From: Candidatus Villigracilis propinquus
GTDB lineage: Bacteria > Chloroflexota > Anaerolineae > Anaerolineales > Villigracilaceae
Direction: 5' to 3'
DNA: 38,058 nt
NCBI GenBank assembly: GCA_016714565.1
Contig: JADKDM010000022.1
Span: 1 to 38,058 of the forward strand
The position numbers were made by a program, and so were the translations under genes. The notes under the pieces are model-generated. The model saw only the letters and a program-made list of their open reading frames with translations. It was not told where the DNA came from and searched no databases. This document shows positions 9,708 to 18,066 of this stretch, piece after piece. The first letter of the stretch is position 1. Every line of letters begins with the position of its first letter.

Positions 9708-11331
9708 ATCAAAAAACCGTAATTGCCGCCGCGTTGGGCGAGTGTGTCCACGTGGCAGGCATATCCAATTTTTTGCGCCTCGCAGAAACTGCGGGCTGGC
9801 GCACCGTATTTCTGGGACCCGCCGTCCCCATTGAAAAAGTGCTCGAAGTTGCCCGCGCCGAAAAAGCCGAGTTGATCGGCATTTCATATCGCCTCACACC
9901 GGAGACCGGCGAAAGGTTGTTGGGTCAATTTGCGGAGCAAGCTTCGGAACTGCATGAGGCAGGAGTCAAATTTGTGTTTGGAGGTACGCCACCGGTCGCG
10001 GAACGCGCCGCCAAACTTGGTTTCTTTGATAAGACTTTTGACGGGAGCGAATCGCCCGAACAGGTTCTTGCCTATCTCAAGGGACAGCCCGCCCGCGACT
10101 TGACCGCTTCAGACTTCCCGCAGCATATCACCGACCGAATCGCCTAACGCGCCCCGTATCCAATTCTGCGCCATCACTTCGAATTACCAACGATGGAAGC
10201 CACGATTGATGGCATCCAGAAAATCGCCGAAGCGCAAGCCCTCGACTTGATCTCTCTCGGCACCGATCAAGACGCGCAGGAAAACTTCTTCCACCCCGAA
10301 CGACAGGATGTGCGTCGCACGGGAGCAGGTGGAGTCCCAGTTCGTACCGCGGATGACTATCGAGCTTTGTACGAAGCCAGCCGCCGTGGCAATTTTCCGA
10401 TGTTGCGCGCCTACTCCGGCACAGATGATTTCATCCGTTATGCAGAAGTGCTGACCGAAACCCTTCACAATGCTTGGTGCGCCATCCCGCTCTTCTGGTT
10501 TAATCAAATGGACGGACGCGGCCTTGGGATTTGGAAGGTTCCATCCGCGAACATCAAAAGGTGATGAATTGGTATGGCGAACGAAACATTCCCGTTGAAC
10601 TCAACGAACCGCATCATTGGGGCATGCGCGATGCTCCAGATGTGATCTTTGTTGTCTCCGCCTACCTATCTGCATACAATGCAAAGAAAAATGGCGTAAA
10701 AGATTACATTGCGCAGATGATGTTCAACAGCCCGCCTGGTACCAGCGATGCGATGGACCTCGCAAAGATGCTGGCGGTGCTGGAAATGATCAAGCCGTTG
10801 GCGAAAAAAGGTTTCCGTATCTGGAAACAAACCCGCATTGGATTGCTCTCCCATCCACTCGACCCCGATGCGGCGCGTGGTCATCTTGCCGCCAGCACCT
10901 ATCTGCAGATGGCGCTCAAGCCGGATATCTACCATATCGTTGGGCATACGGAAGCGCATCACGCCGCCACAGCGGAGGATGTGATAGAAGCCAGCAAGAT
11001 CGTGCGGCGCGCCATCACCAATGCGCTTGGCGCGCCCAACATGACCCGCTCCCCAGAGGTGCAGGATCGCAAGAGATACCTGATCACCGAAGCGCGTGTC
11101 ACACTGGAAGTAATCCAGAATCTTGCAGGTCAGGGCGTGGATGACCAATTGGCAGACCCGACAACTTTGGCGAAGGCGGTCACGGCTGGGGTGTTGGATG
11201 CGCCCCAGTTAATGAATAACAGCTTCGGGCGGGGAACGATTCGCACTCGCATTGTGAACGGCGCCTGTGAGGCGGTGGATGAATCGGGACGTGTCCTCTC
11301 TGAGAGAGAACGATTGTCCCAATTAGTGTAG
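9704..11331 (+). CDS. Cobalamin-dependent enzyme: B12-binding domain fused to a mutase-like catalytic domain, split in this sequence
   Basis: Three segments form one reading unit of about 540 codons. Residues 1-147 look like a B12-binding Rossmann domain: CVHVAG keeps the His-x-x-Gly of the base-off motif (the usual Asp two residues before the His is not seen), followed by LIGISYRLT and FVFGGTPP. A TAA at 10145-10147 interrupts the frame, which then continues unchanged into the catalytic part (ISLGTDQDAQENFFHPE, GGVPVRTADDYRALYEASRR). Near 10524 one C seems to be missing; after it the frame runs from EGSIREHQKVMNWYG to 11331. The catalytic part resembles barrel-type B12 mutases such as the glutamate mutase large subunit only loosely, so I do not assign a substrate. 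The start overlaps the nhaA stop. An opine-dehydrogenase-like gene follows after 37 bases and may share the pathway. Confidence 0.65.
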
Positions 11332-11368
11332 AGCGAATTCTTATTCGCTTTATGAAAGGGAGATTGTC

Positions 11369-12469
11369 ATGGCAGAAAAATATACAGTTTTAGGGGCGGG
11401 GCATGGCGGCAAATCAATGGCGGCTCACCTCTCATTGATGGGTGCGGACGTGGCAATTTGGAACCGCACTTTTGATCATATTTCGATCATGAAAAAGCGC
11501 GGTGGGATCGAGCTCGAAAGCATCGAAGGAGGTCCGCATGGTTTTGGCAAGTTAAGTCTGGTCACATCTGATATAGAGCAGGCAATAGCGCACGCGCAGG
11601 TCATTATGGTGGTGTTGCCCTCCTCGGCTCATGCGGATGTTGCAAAGGCTTCTGCTCCGTTTCTCAAAGATGGACAGATTGTCATCCTGCATCCGGGGCG
11701 TACGCTTGGCGCGCTGGAGTTTGCGAAGGTGATCCGCGACAATGGTTGTACAGCAGATGTCACGGTGGCAGAGGCTGAAACCTTTATCTATGCCAGCCGT
11801 TCCGAAGGTCCTGCACAGGCGCGCATCTTTCGCATCAAGGAGGCGGTGCCGTTGGCTGCGCTTCCTGCAACTCGTAACGAAATGGTCTTGAATGCCATTC
11901 AGCACGCCTATCCACAGTTTATTGACGGTGTGGATGTGCTTCACACCGGTTTGAACAACATGGGCGCAATCTTTCACCCGGCTCTAACGCTGCTTAACGC
12001 AGGTTGGATCGAACACACTCACGGTGATTACCAGTTCTATATCGATGGTGTAACTCCATCGGTGGCGCGTGTTCTGGAAGTGCTCGACCGCGAGCGCGTA
12101 ACAGTGGCTTCGTCGGCTGGCGTCCGCGCTCGCACCTCGTTGGAATGGCTCAAACTGGCATACGATACTAATGGCGAAGATCTGCATGAAGCCATTCACA
12201 ACCAACCTGGCTATTATGGTATCAAAGCGCCGCCCACGCTCAATCATCGCTACATATTCGAGGATGTGCCCATGAGCCTGGTCCCAATGGCGTCACTCGG
12301 CAAACGCTACGGCGTTTCGGTACTGGGCATGGAAAGCATTATCAAGTTGGGAAGTATCATCCACCGCACTGATTATTGGCGGCGCGGACGCACGGTTGAA
12401 AAACTCGGGCTTGAACAATGGAGCGTGAGTGAGTTAACTCGCTTCGTAAAGGAAGGCGTGATTGAATAG
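11369..12469 (+). CDS. NAD/NADP octopine/nopaline dehydrogenase family oxidoreductase
   Basis: The 366-residue protein opens with the Rossmann motif GAGHGGKSMAAHL (a GxGxxG variant) and AIWNR at the end of the second strand, giving an N-terminal dinucleotide-binding domain. The all-helical C-terminal domain contains HTGLNNMGAIFHPALTLLNA, with the Asn and His typical of opine dehydrogenases, and DGVTPSVARVLEVLDRER. Family members reduce an imine between an amino acid and a 2-oxo acid, but many bacterial members have unknown substrates. A clear GAAAGGGAG ribosome site precedes the ATG. Its position right after the cobalamin-dependent enzyme suggests that both act on the same amino-acid-derived intermediate; this is inference. 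Confidence 0.82.
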   Translation: MAEKYTVLGAGHGGKSMAAHLSLMGADVAIWNRTFDHISIMKKRGGIELESIEGGPHGFGKLSLVTSDIEQAIAHAQVIMVVLPSSAHADVAKASAPFLKDGQIVILHPGRTLGALEFAKVIRDNGCTADVTVAEAETFIYASRSEGPAQARIFRIKEAVPLAALPATRNEMVLNAIQHAYPQFIDGVDVLHTGLNNMGAIFHPALTLLNAGWIEHTHGDYQFYIDGVTPSVARVLEVLDRERVTVASSAGVRARTSLEWLKLAYDTNGEDLHEAIHNQPGYYGIKAPPTLNHRYIFEDVPMSLVPMASLGKRYGVSVLGMESIIKLGSIIHRTDYWRRGRTVEKLGLEQWSVSELTRFVKEGVIE

Positions 12470-12525
12470 ACGGACTCAAAGAGAGTATGATTAGAGACAG
12501 AAAGTAGTTTAGGCGAGATACAACG

Positions 12526-13428
12526 ATGGATGAATTTTTGCAAACCACTTTGAATGATCCCTTTGTTCGCAAGATTGCAGCCGCTGTTATCGGGATGATT
12601 GTCATAAACCTGATTGTGCGTTTTTTTCAGGGTCTGATCTCAAGCCGCGTGGAATCCAGGGATATGCGGTATGGTATTCGACGTGGTTTAACATTCTTTG
12701 GATATCTTGCCGCTATTCTCCTAATCATCGGCATATTCAGTAACCAGTTAAGCAGCATTTCAGTCGCATTGGGTGTGGCAGGCGTGGGGATTGCTTTTGC
12801 CCTTCAGGAAGTAATCGTTAGTATTGCGGGATGGATCGCGCTTTCTTTGGGTCAATTTTATACCATTGGCGACCGTGTGCAATTAGGCGGCATCAAGGGG
12901 GATGTAATCGACATCAGCATATTGCGCACAACAATCATGGAAATGGGCGAATGGGTTAAAGGCGATCAGTACAACGGGCGCATCGTCCGTATTGCCAACA
13001 GTTTTGTATTCAAAGAACCTGTCTACAATTACTCAGCCGATTTTCCATTTGTCTGGGATGAAATCACCATCCCTATTAAATATGGCAGTGACCATAATCT
13101 GGCAAGGCAGATCATTTCAAGAGTCGCCAGTGATAGTGTGGGGGAATACGTAGAAAATGCCAGAAATCAATGGGCAGTCATGACGCGCAAATATGCTGTC
13201 GAAAATGCGGTCGTGGAGCCGATGGTATTCCTGACTGCCAATGATAATTGGATGGAATTCACCCTGCGTTATGTAGTGGATTTCGGGAAGCGGCGCGGTA
13301 CAAAGGATTTATTGTTTACGCAAATCCTAGACGCCATTGCTCAAACGGATGGAAAGGTCTCGATGGCTTCAGCGACCATTCATTTAGTTGAGGCTCCAAC
13401 GCTTGATATTCGTTTACGAAAAGAATAG
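12526..13428 (+). CDS. MscS-family mechanosensitive channel
   Basis: A 300-residue protein with about three N-terminal membrane helices. The last is the glycine/alanine-rich pore helix (VALGVAGVGIAFALQEVI), followed by the signature region YTIGDRVQLGGIKGDVIDIS and then the beta-rich cytoplasmic domain. Such channels open under membrane tension and release small solutes in osmotic downshock. The length is near that of E. coli MscS. No strong Shine-Dalgarno is visible. Only 14 bases separate it from the pyruvate kinase gene, so the two are probably co-transcribed. Confidence 0.88.
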   Translation: MDEFLQTTLNDPFVRKIAAAVIGMIVINLIVRFFQGLISSRVESRDMRYGIRRGLTFFGYLAAILLIIGIFSNQLSSISVALGVAGVGIAFALQEVIVSIAGWIALSLGQFYTIGDRVQLGGIKGDVIDISILRTTIMEMGEWVKGDQYNGRIVRIANSFVFKEPVYNYSADFPFVWDEITIPIKYGSDHNLARQIISRVASDSVGEYVENARNQWAVMTRKYAVENAVVEPMVFLTANDNWMEFTLRYVVDFGKRRGTKDLLFTQILDAIAQTDGKVSMASATIHLVEAPTLDIRLRKE

Positions 13429-13442
13429 TGAAAGGTTGATAT

Positions 13443-14870
13443 ATGCGCAAAGCCAAGATAATATGCACCATCGGTCCCGCCAGTCGCGATGTGGATGTTT
13501 TACGTGGAATGATGCGTTCCGGTATGGATGTGGCGCGACTCAACTTTTCTCACGGCGATGCTGAGACTCATCGTGAAACTGTGAAACGGATTCGCCTCGC
13601 TGCTAAAGCCGAAAACCGCCCTGTCGCAATCCTGGTCGATTTACAGGGACCTAAATTCCGCATGGGCAGTATCATAGAGTCGGGAGTTCTTGTAAGGGAA
13701 GGAGATACGGTCACATTAACGACAGATGACCTACTAGGCAGCACAATGGACGCGCTGCCCGTCCAAAATCAAAACCTTCCAGTTCTGGTCAAACCGGGAG
13801 ATTTGATCCTGATCGATGATGGTTTGATCGAACTGAGAGTCCTGTCCACTACAACTCAAAAAGTTCAATGTCAGGTAGTGGTTGGAGGGAACATACAGAA
13901 CAACAAGGGGATAAACTTGCCGGGGATTTCGGCAGATTTGCCCTCGATGACCGAAAAAGACCGCCAAGACCTGATCCACGCATTGGACTTGGATGTAGAC
14001 TGGATTGCTCTTTCTTTTGTACGCAGGGCGGAAGACGTTGTTGTGTTGAAAAAGAGCATTCGAGAACTCACGGATCGACACCTGCCGGTGATGGCAAAGA
14101 TCGAGAAGCCGGAAGCATTGGACAACATCGATCAGATCATAGAAGCAGCGGATGCGATCATGGTGGCGCGCGGCGACCTGGGGATTGAGATTCCCACTGA
14201 ACAGGTGCCCATGTCGCAGAAACGGATCATTGAACGCTGCAACGAGGCGGGCATTCCCGTCGTTACGGCGACCCAGATGTTGGATTCGATGATTCGCAAC
14301 CCGCGCCCAACCCGTGCTGAGGCTTCAGATGTTGCCAACGCCATCCTGGATGGGACAGATGCCGTAATGCTTTCGGGAGAAACTTCCATCGGACGCTATC
14401 CAATGGAGGCTTTACAAACCATGACGCGCATCATTTGCGAAGTGGAGGAGAAACAGACTGACATTCCCGCCCGCCCCTTTCGTCCGCATGAGGAAAACAT
14501 CGATCTATCCATTGCCCGCGCGGTGGGCAGCGCCGCCCGTGATGTCGCATACAATCTCGATCTGGCAGCCATCATCGCCGTAACTGCTTCAGGCTATACA
14601 GCCCGAATGGTTTCCCGCTACCGTCCACGCGCGCCGATCATCGCAATCACGTCGGATGAACGCGTGCAACGGCAGCTTAACCTCTGTTGGGGAGTGACGC
14701 CATTGCTGGCTCCCCGCACTCATAACACCGACGAGATGATTGCCAACGCCTTGCAAACCGTTCGGAAACACGGACTGGTGGAAAAAGGCGACCTGGCAGC
14801 CATCACGGCGGGCACAGCCGGCTCGGAGCCTGGCACGACCAACCTGCTGCAGATTCTTGTTGTCCAATAA
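13443..14870 (+). CDS. pyk: Pyruvate kinase
   Basis: The final ATP-forming step of glycolysis, phosphoenolpyruvate + ADP to pyruvate + ATP. The 475-residue frame is intact and complete: KIICTIGPAS and ARLNFSHGD at the N-terminus, the catalytic lysine segment MAKIEKPEALDNID near residue 217, the metal-binding ARGDLGIEIP near 241, and TATQMLDSMI and DAVMLSGETSIGRYP further on. The C-terminal regulatory domain is present. There is no extra phosphohistidine domain as found in some bacilli. GAAAGG precedes the ATG. Together with the phosphofructokinase 3 kb downstream, it places two irreversible glycolytic steps in one cluster. Confidence 0.96.
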   Translation: MRKAKIICTIGPASRDVDVLRGMMRSGMDVARLNFSHGDAETHRETVKRIRLAAKAENRPVAILVDLQGPKFRMGSIIESGVLVREGDTVTLTTDDLLGSTMDALPVQNQNLPVLVKPGDLILIDDGLIELRVLSTTTQKVQCQVVVGGNIQNNKGINLPGISADLPSMTEKDRQDLIHALDLDVDWIALSFVRRAEDVVVLKKSIRELTDRHLPVMAKIEKPEALDNIDQIIEAADAIMVARGDLGIEIPTEQVPMSQKRIIERCNEAGIPVVTATQMLDSMIRNPRPTRAEASDVANAILDGTDAVMLSGETSIGRYPMEALQTMTRIICEVEEKQTDIPARPFRPHEENIDLSIARAVGSAARDVAYNLDLAAIIAVTASGYTARMVSRYRPRAPIIAITSDERVQRQLNLCWGVTPLLAPRTHNTDEMIANALQTVRKHGLVEKGDLAAITAGTAGSEPGTTNLLQILVVQ

Positions 14871-14927
14871 CAAAACGGATTTTCTCAGAACCCGCACATG
14901 TAAACCCATTCAAAAAAGGAGCTAAAA

Positions 14928-16013
14928 ATGAACCGATACGAAATTCAATTACTGCAACAAATCAGCGGCAGCCCCGCGCTGACCATCACTCTGCCAACCC
15001 ATCGCACATCTCCCGAAAACCGTCAGGACCCGATTCGGGTTAAAAACCTGGTTGAACAGGCGACAGCTCGTTTACTCGAAAAATTCAGCAAACGAGAAAT
15101 AGGTCCACTATTGGATCGACTAAAAAAACTTGTTGATGAAATTGATTATCCTCATACATTGGATGGATTGGCTTTATTTGTCAATCACGATATTGCCCGC
15201 GCCATCCACCTGCCATTCACTTTAAATGAACGAGTAGTTGTTGGTGATTCCTTCTTTACACGAGACCTGGTCTTTGCCATGAATCGTACGCCGCGTTACT
15301 GGACGCTTGTTCTAAGCGAGAAACCCACCCGCCTATATGAAGGGTCGCGTGATGATTTAGTGGAAGTACAGGATGGCGGTTTCCCCTTAATTCATGAGGG
15401 TCCGGGCGGGGAAGAATCATTGCCCGGTGGTTTTGGTATAAAAAAGTCGGCATACCGTGATGAATATCACCGAAAGTTTTTCCGCCAGGTGGATGACGCC
15501 CTTAAGCCGTTTTTGGCAAACGACCCATTGCCTTTGGTCGTTGTTGGGGTAGATCGCTTCCTGTCATTTTTCAATGAAGTGACAGACCACAAAGATTCGA
15601 TTCTCACCACCCTGCAAGGCAGCCACGACAAAACATCCGCGCACGAATTGGCAAAACTGGTTTGGCCATTGGTGAAAGCCACTCTGAGTGAAAAACGCAG
15701 ACTGGTATTATCGGAATTGGAAAAAGCCATTTCCGAACGGAAGTTCGTTTCCACGGTAGGGGAAGTATGGCGTTTGGCGAACGACGGGCGCGGCAGAATC
15801 TTGCTTGTGGAGGAAGGATTCCACTACCCGGCTCGTGTGGATGAAACAGGTAGAATCATAAGTCCCGATGACAATGTTGGTGCACAGGATGTCACGGACG
15901 ATGCGGTGGATGGAATCATCGAGGCTGTCCTGGAGAAACAAGGACAGGTGGTGTTTCTGGATGATGGACAGCTTGAATTGCACCGACGAATAGCGCTTAT
16001 CCTGCGCTATTGA
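14928..16013 (+). CDS. baeRF-type protein (bacterial relative of archaeo-eukaryotic release factor domain)
   Basis: A 361-residue soluble protein. The start MNRYEIQLLQQISG, the segments TITLPTHRTSPENRQDPIRV, GLALFVNHDIARAIHLP and RYWTLVLSEKPTRLYEG, and the C-terminal part with LLVEEGFHYPARVD are what I associate with the bacterial release-factor-like (baeRF) families, which resemble the N/M domains of eRF1/Pelota and are thought to act on ribosomes under stress. The exact subfamily is not certain. AAGGAG precedes the ATG. It lies 57 bases after pyk and 20 before the phosphatase gene, so it looks like part of the same operon. Confidence 0.65.
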   Translation: MNRYEIQLLQQISGSPALTITLPTHRTSPENRQDPIRVKNLVEQATARLLEKFSKREIGPLLDRLKKLVDEIDYPHTLDGLALFVNHDIARAIHLPFTLNERVVVGDSFFTRDLVFAMNRTPRYWTLVLSEKPTRLYEGSRDDLVEVQDGGFPLIHEGPGGEESLPGGFGIKKSAYRDEYHRKFFRQVDDALKPFLANDPLPLVVVGVDRFLSFFNEVTDHKDSILTTLQGSHDKTSAHELAKLVWPLVKATLSEKRRLVLSELEKAISERKFVSTVGEVWRLANDGRGRILLVEEGFHYPARVDETGRIISPDDNVGAQDVTDDAVDGIIEAVLEKQGQVVFLDDGQLELHRRIALILRY

Positions 16014-16033
16014 TTTCGAAATAAATAAGAACA

Positions 16034-16601
16034 ATGACAGAACTTTGGCTTGTCCGTCACGGTCAAACCGATTGGAATCTCACTGGAAGATGGCAGGGGC
16101 AGGCTTCTGATGCGCCCGGGTTGAATGAAACCGGGCGCGCGCAGGCGCTGGCAATACGCGAACAAATGAATGGAAATAACTTCTCTGCCGTCTATAGCAG
16201 TGATCTGTTGCGTGCCAGACAAACTGCCGAACTGATAGCTCAACCTTTGGGATTAACCGTAGCCTTGGAGCCACGCCTGCGTGAAATTAATCTTGGAGCA
16301 TGGGAGGGAATGCTCTCTGAAGAGATCGAAACGAAATATCCGCAGGCATTGGCGGAACGGGCACGAAATCCATTTGAAACACCTGCGCCAGACGGAGAAT
16401 CACCAAGCGAAGTGACGGAACGAGTATTGGCGGCAGTCCATGAAATCGTCGGTAGACATCCCGACGAATCCATTTTAATCGTCGCGCATGGTGTTTCGCT
16501 GGCAGTCATCATTTGTAACACTCCAGGGATTTCGGATGGAGGATGTTTACGGGCACATCCCAAACAATGCGCAGCCATATCTCGTGCAATGGCGTCAATA
16601 G
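16034..16601 (+). CDS. Histidine phosphatase (phosphoglycerate-mutase-like), frameshift near the 3' end
   Basis: The N-terminal LVRHGQTDWN carries the catalytic RHG histidine; SSDLLRARQTAE and the second histidine in LIVAHGVSLAVII complete the active site. Near 16535 the frame shifts. The uninterrupted frame runs to 16678 into the next gene, while the neighbouring frame gives EDVYGHIPNNAQPYLVQW and a stop at 16599-16601, which is the usual family end and leaves 24 bases to the DUF389 gene. I therefore place the true end at 16601. The substrate is uncertain: relatives include cofactor-dependent phosphoglycerate mutases and broad phosphatases. Neighbouring glycolytic genes favour a sugar-phosphate role, which is inference. 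Confidence 0.8.
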
Positions 16602-16625
16602 GGATTTATACTCTTGGGATAAACC

Positions 16626-17990
16626 ATGCAAATCATCCATTTCATACAAAAGTTAATTCACCCATTGACTGCCGATGAAAAAATAGTCGTCACGCAGGAT
16701 ATTCGCGAGTCTGCCTCCTCCAGCTTTGATTTTTTTCTGCTGGTAGTCTTATCGTGCAGTATTGCCACTCTGGGTTTGATTACCGACTCGCCGGCGGTCA
16801 TCATCGGCGCGATGTTGGTCGCGCCTCTGATGTCGCCGATCATTGGGGTTGGTATGTCGTCCATCACGGGCGATTCGTTGCTGGCGCGCAATTCGGTTAC
16901 AGCTTTGTTACGGGGAGCAGGGTTGGCAGTTCTGCTCTCCACCATAATGACAATGGGAAATGCCCGATTGCCTTTCGTTGTGTTACAGGAACTTCCGAGC
17001 GAAGTACTCTCACGCATACATCCCTCCCCAATTGATTTGGCGATAGCCCTGGCAGGCGGATTAGCCGCAGCCTACGCACTTACACGCCCCAACATTTCCG
17101 CTGCTCTGCCGGGCGTTGCGATTGCCACAGCGCTGATGCCCCCGCTTTGTACCGTGGGCATTGGCATTGCTCTTGGACGTTGGGAAGCGGCTGGCGGCGC
17201 GCTCCTGCTTTTCGTTACAAACGCCATTACCATCGCATTTGCCTCCGCGCTTGTATTTTTCCTGCGCGGTTTTTCACCGGACACACATATCGTCAACCGA
17301 CGGCTGCCGCGCACTTTGGTTATTTCAGCGCTGATTACGCTCACTTTGCTTGTCCCTTTAACCTATTACAGCGTTCAATTTTTTCAACAAGCCACTGAGA
17401 ACCGACAGATTAATGAAGTGGTGAGTGCGGAGGTCGCACAACTCAATGCTGAACTTGTGGAAATGAAAGTGACTCATTCAGGCGATAAACTCGATATGAT
17501 TATTACGGTTCGCACAAGCCAAGCACTGCGGTATGAACAAGTCACTGCCTTGCAAAAAGCAATTGTGGATGGACTCCAGCGCCCGGTCTCTCTCAGGGTG
17601 AATCAGGTGTTTACTGAACAACTAAACCCGCTTGTCCCTCCAACGTCAACCTCAACGCCAACTGTGACTCCAACCAATACGCTTGGACCCAGCCCAACAA
17701 CGACTCCTACTCCCTTGCCGCCTACAGCGACTGCCACTTTCACGCCAACAGCTACAGCCACGCCAGGACTGGGACAGATCATCAGCACGGAATTGCCGCC
17801 ATTACAGTTATATCAAACCCCAGATGGTCCGGTGATAGGGCAAATCCGCCCGGGACAGGTATTAACCCTGTTGTATGGTCGGCAGGAATCAAATGGATTG
17901 GTCTGGATCGAGGTCATGGATTCAGAAGGCAGAACTGGCTGGATACCGGAGATATATTTGCGGGTGGTTACAGCCACCCCATCAAGTTGA
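16626..17990 (+). CDS. DUF389 membrane protein with Thr/Pro-rich linker and C-terminal SH3-like domain
   Basis: A 454-residue protein. Residues 1-260 form the DUF389 membrane domain (function unknown), with SIATLGLITDSPAVIIGAML, VAPLMSPIIGVGM, and several further helices up to ITLTLLVPLTYYS. A soluble stretch follows, then a long Thr/Pro/Ser-rich linker at about 17635-17765, then a bacterial SH3-type fold (YQTPDGPVIGQIRPGQVLTLL, then WIEVMDSEGRTGWIPEIYL). The linker plus SH3 suggests that the C-terminus sits outside the membrane and contacts the envelope. This style of linker is common in Anaerolineae. The 3' end lies 76 bases before the phosphofructokinase start. Confidence 0.82.
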   Translation: MQIIHFIQKLIHPLTADEKIVVTQDIRESASSSFDFFLLVVLSCSIATLGLITDSPAVIIGAMLVAPLMSPIIGVGMSSITGDSLLARNSVTALLRGAGLAVLLSTIMTMGNARLPFVVLQELPSEVLSRIHPSPIDLAIALAGGLAAAYALTRPNISAALPGVAIATALMPPLCTVGIGIALGRWEAAGGALLLFVTNAITIAFASALVFFLRGFSPDTHIVNRRLPRTLVISALITLTLLVPLTYYSVQFFQQATENRQINEVVSAEVAQLNAELVEMKVTHSGDKLDMIITVRTSQALRYEQVTALQKAIVDGLQRPVSLRVNQVFTEQLNPLVPPTSTSTPTVTPTNTLGPSPTTTPTPLPPTATATFTPTATATPGLGQIISTELPPLQLYQTPDGPVIGQIRPGQVLTLLYGRQESNGLVWIEVMDSEGRTGWIPEIYLRVVTATPSS

Positions 17991-18066
17991 ATTGAAAAGA
18001 AATAATAAAGTTAGTGATACTTTGGCAAGCTTCACAACATGTTTTTCATCAAATGGCAGGCTAAAA

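Noticed and set aside
7800..10150. Stop-codon reassignment or read-through to explain TAG in asnB and TAA in the B12 gene
   Set aside because: Two different stop codons are involved, single-base frameshifts are common nearby, and intact genes here use all stops normally. Mutation or sequence error is simpler.
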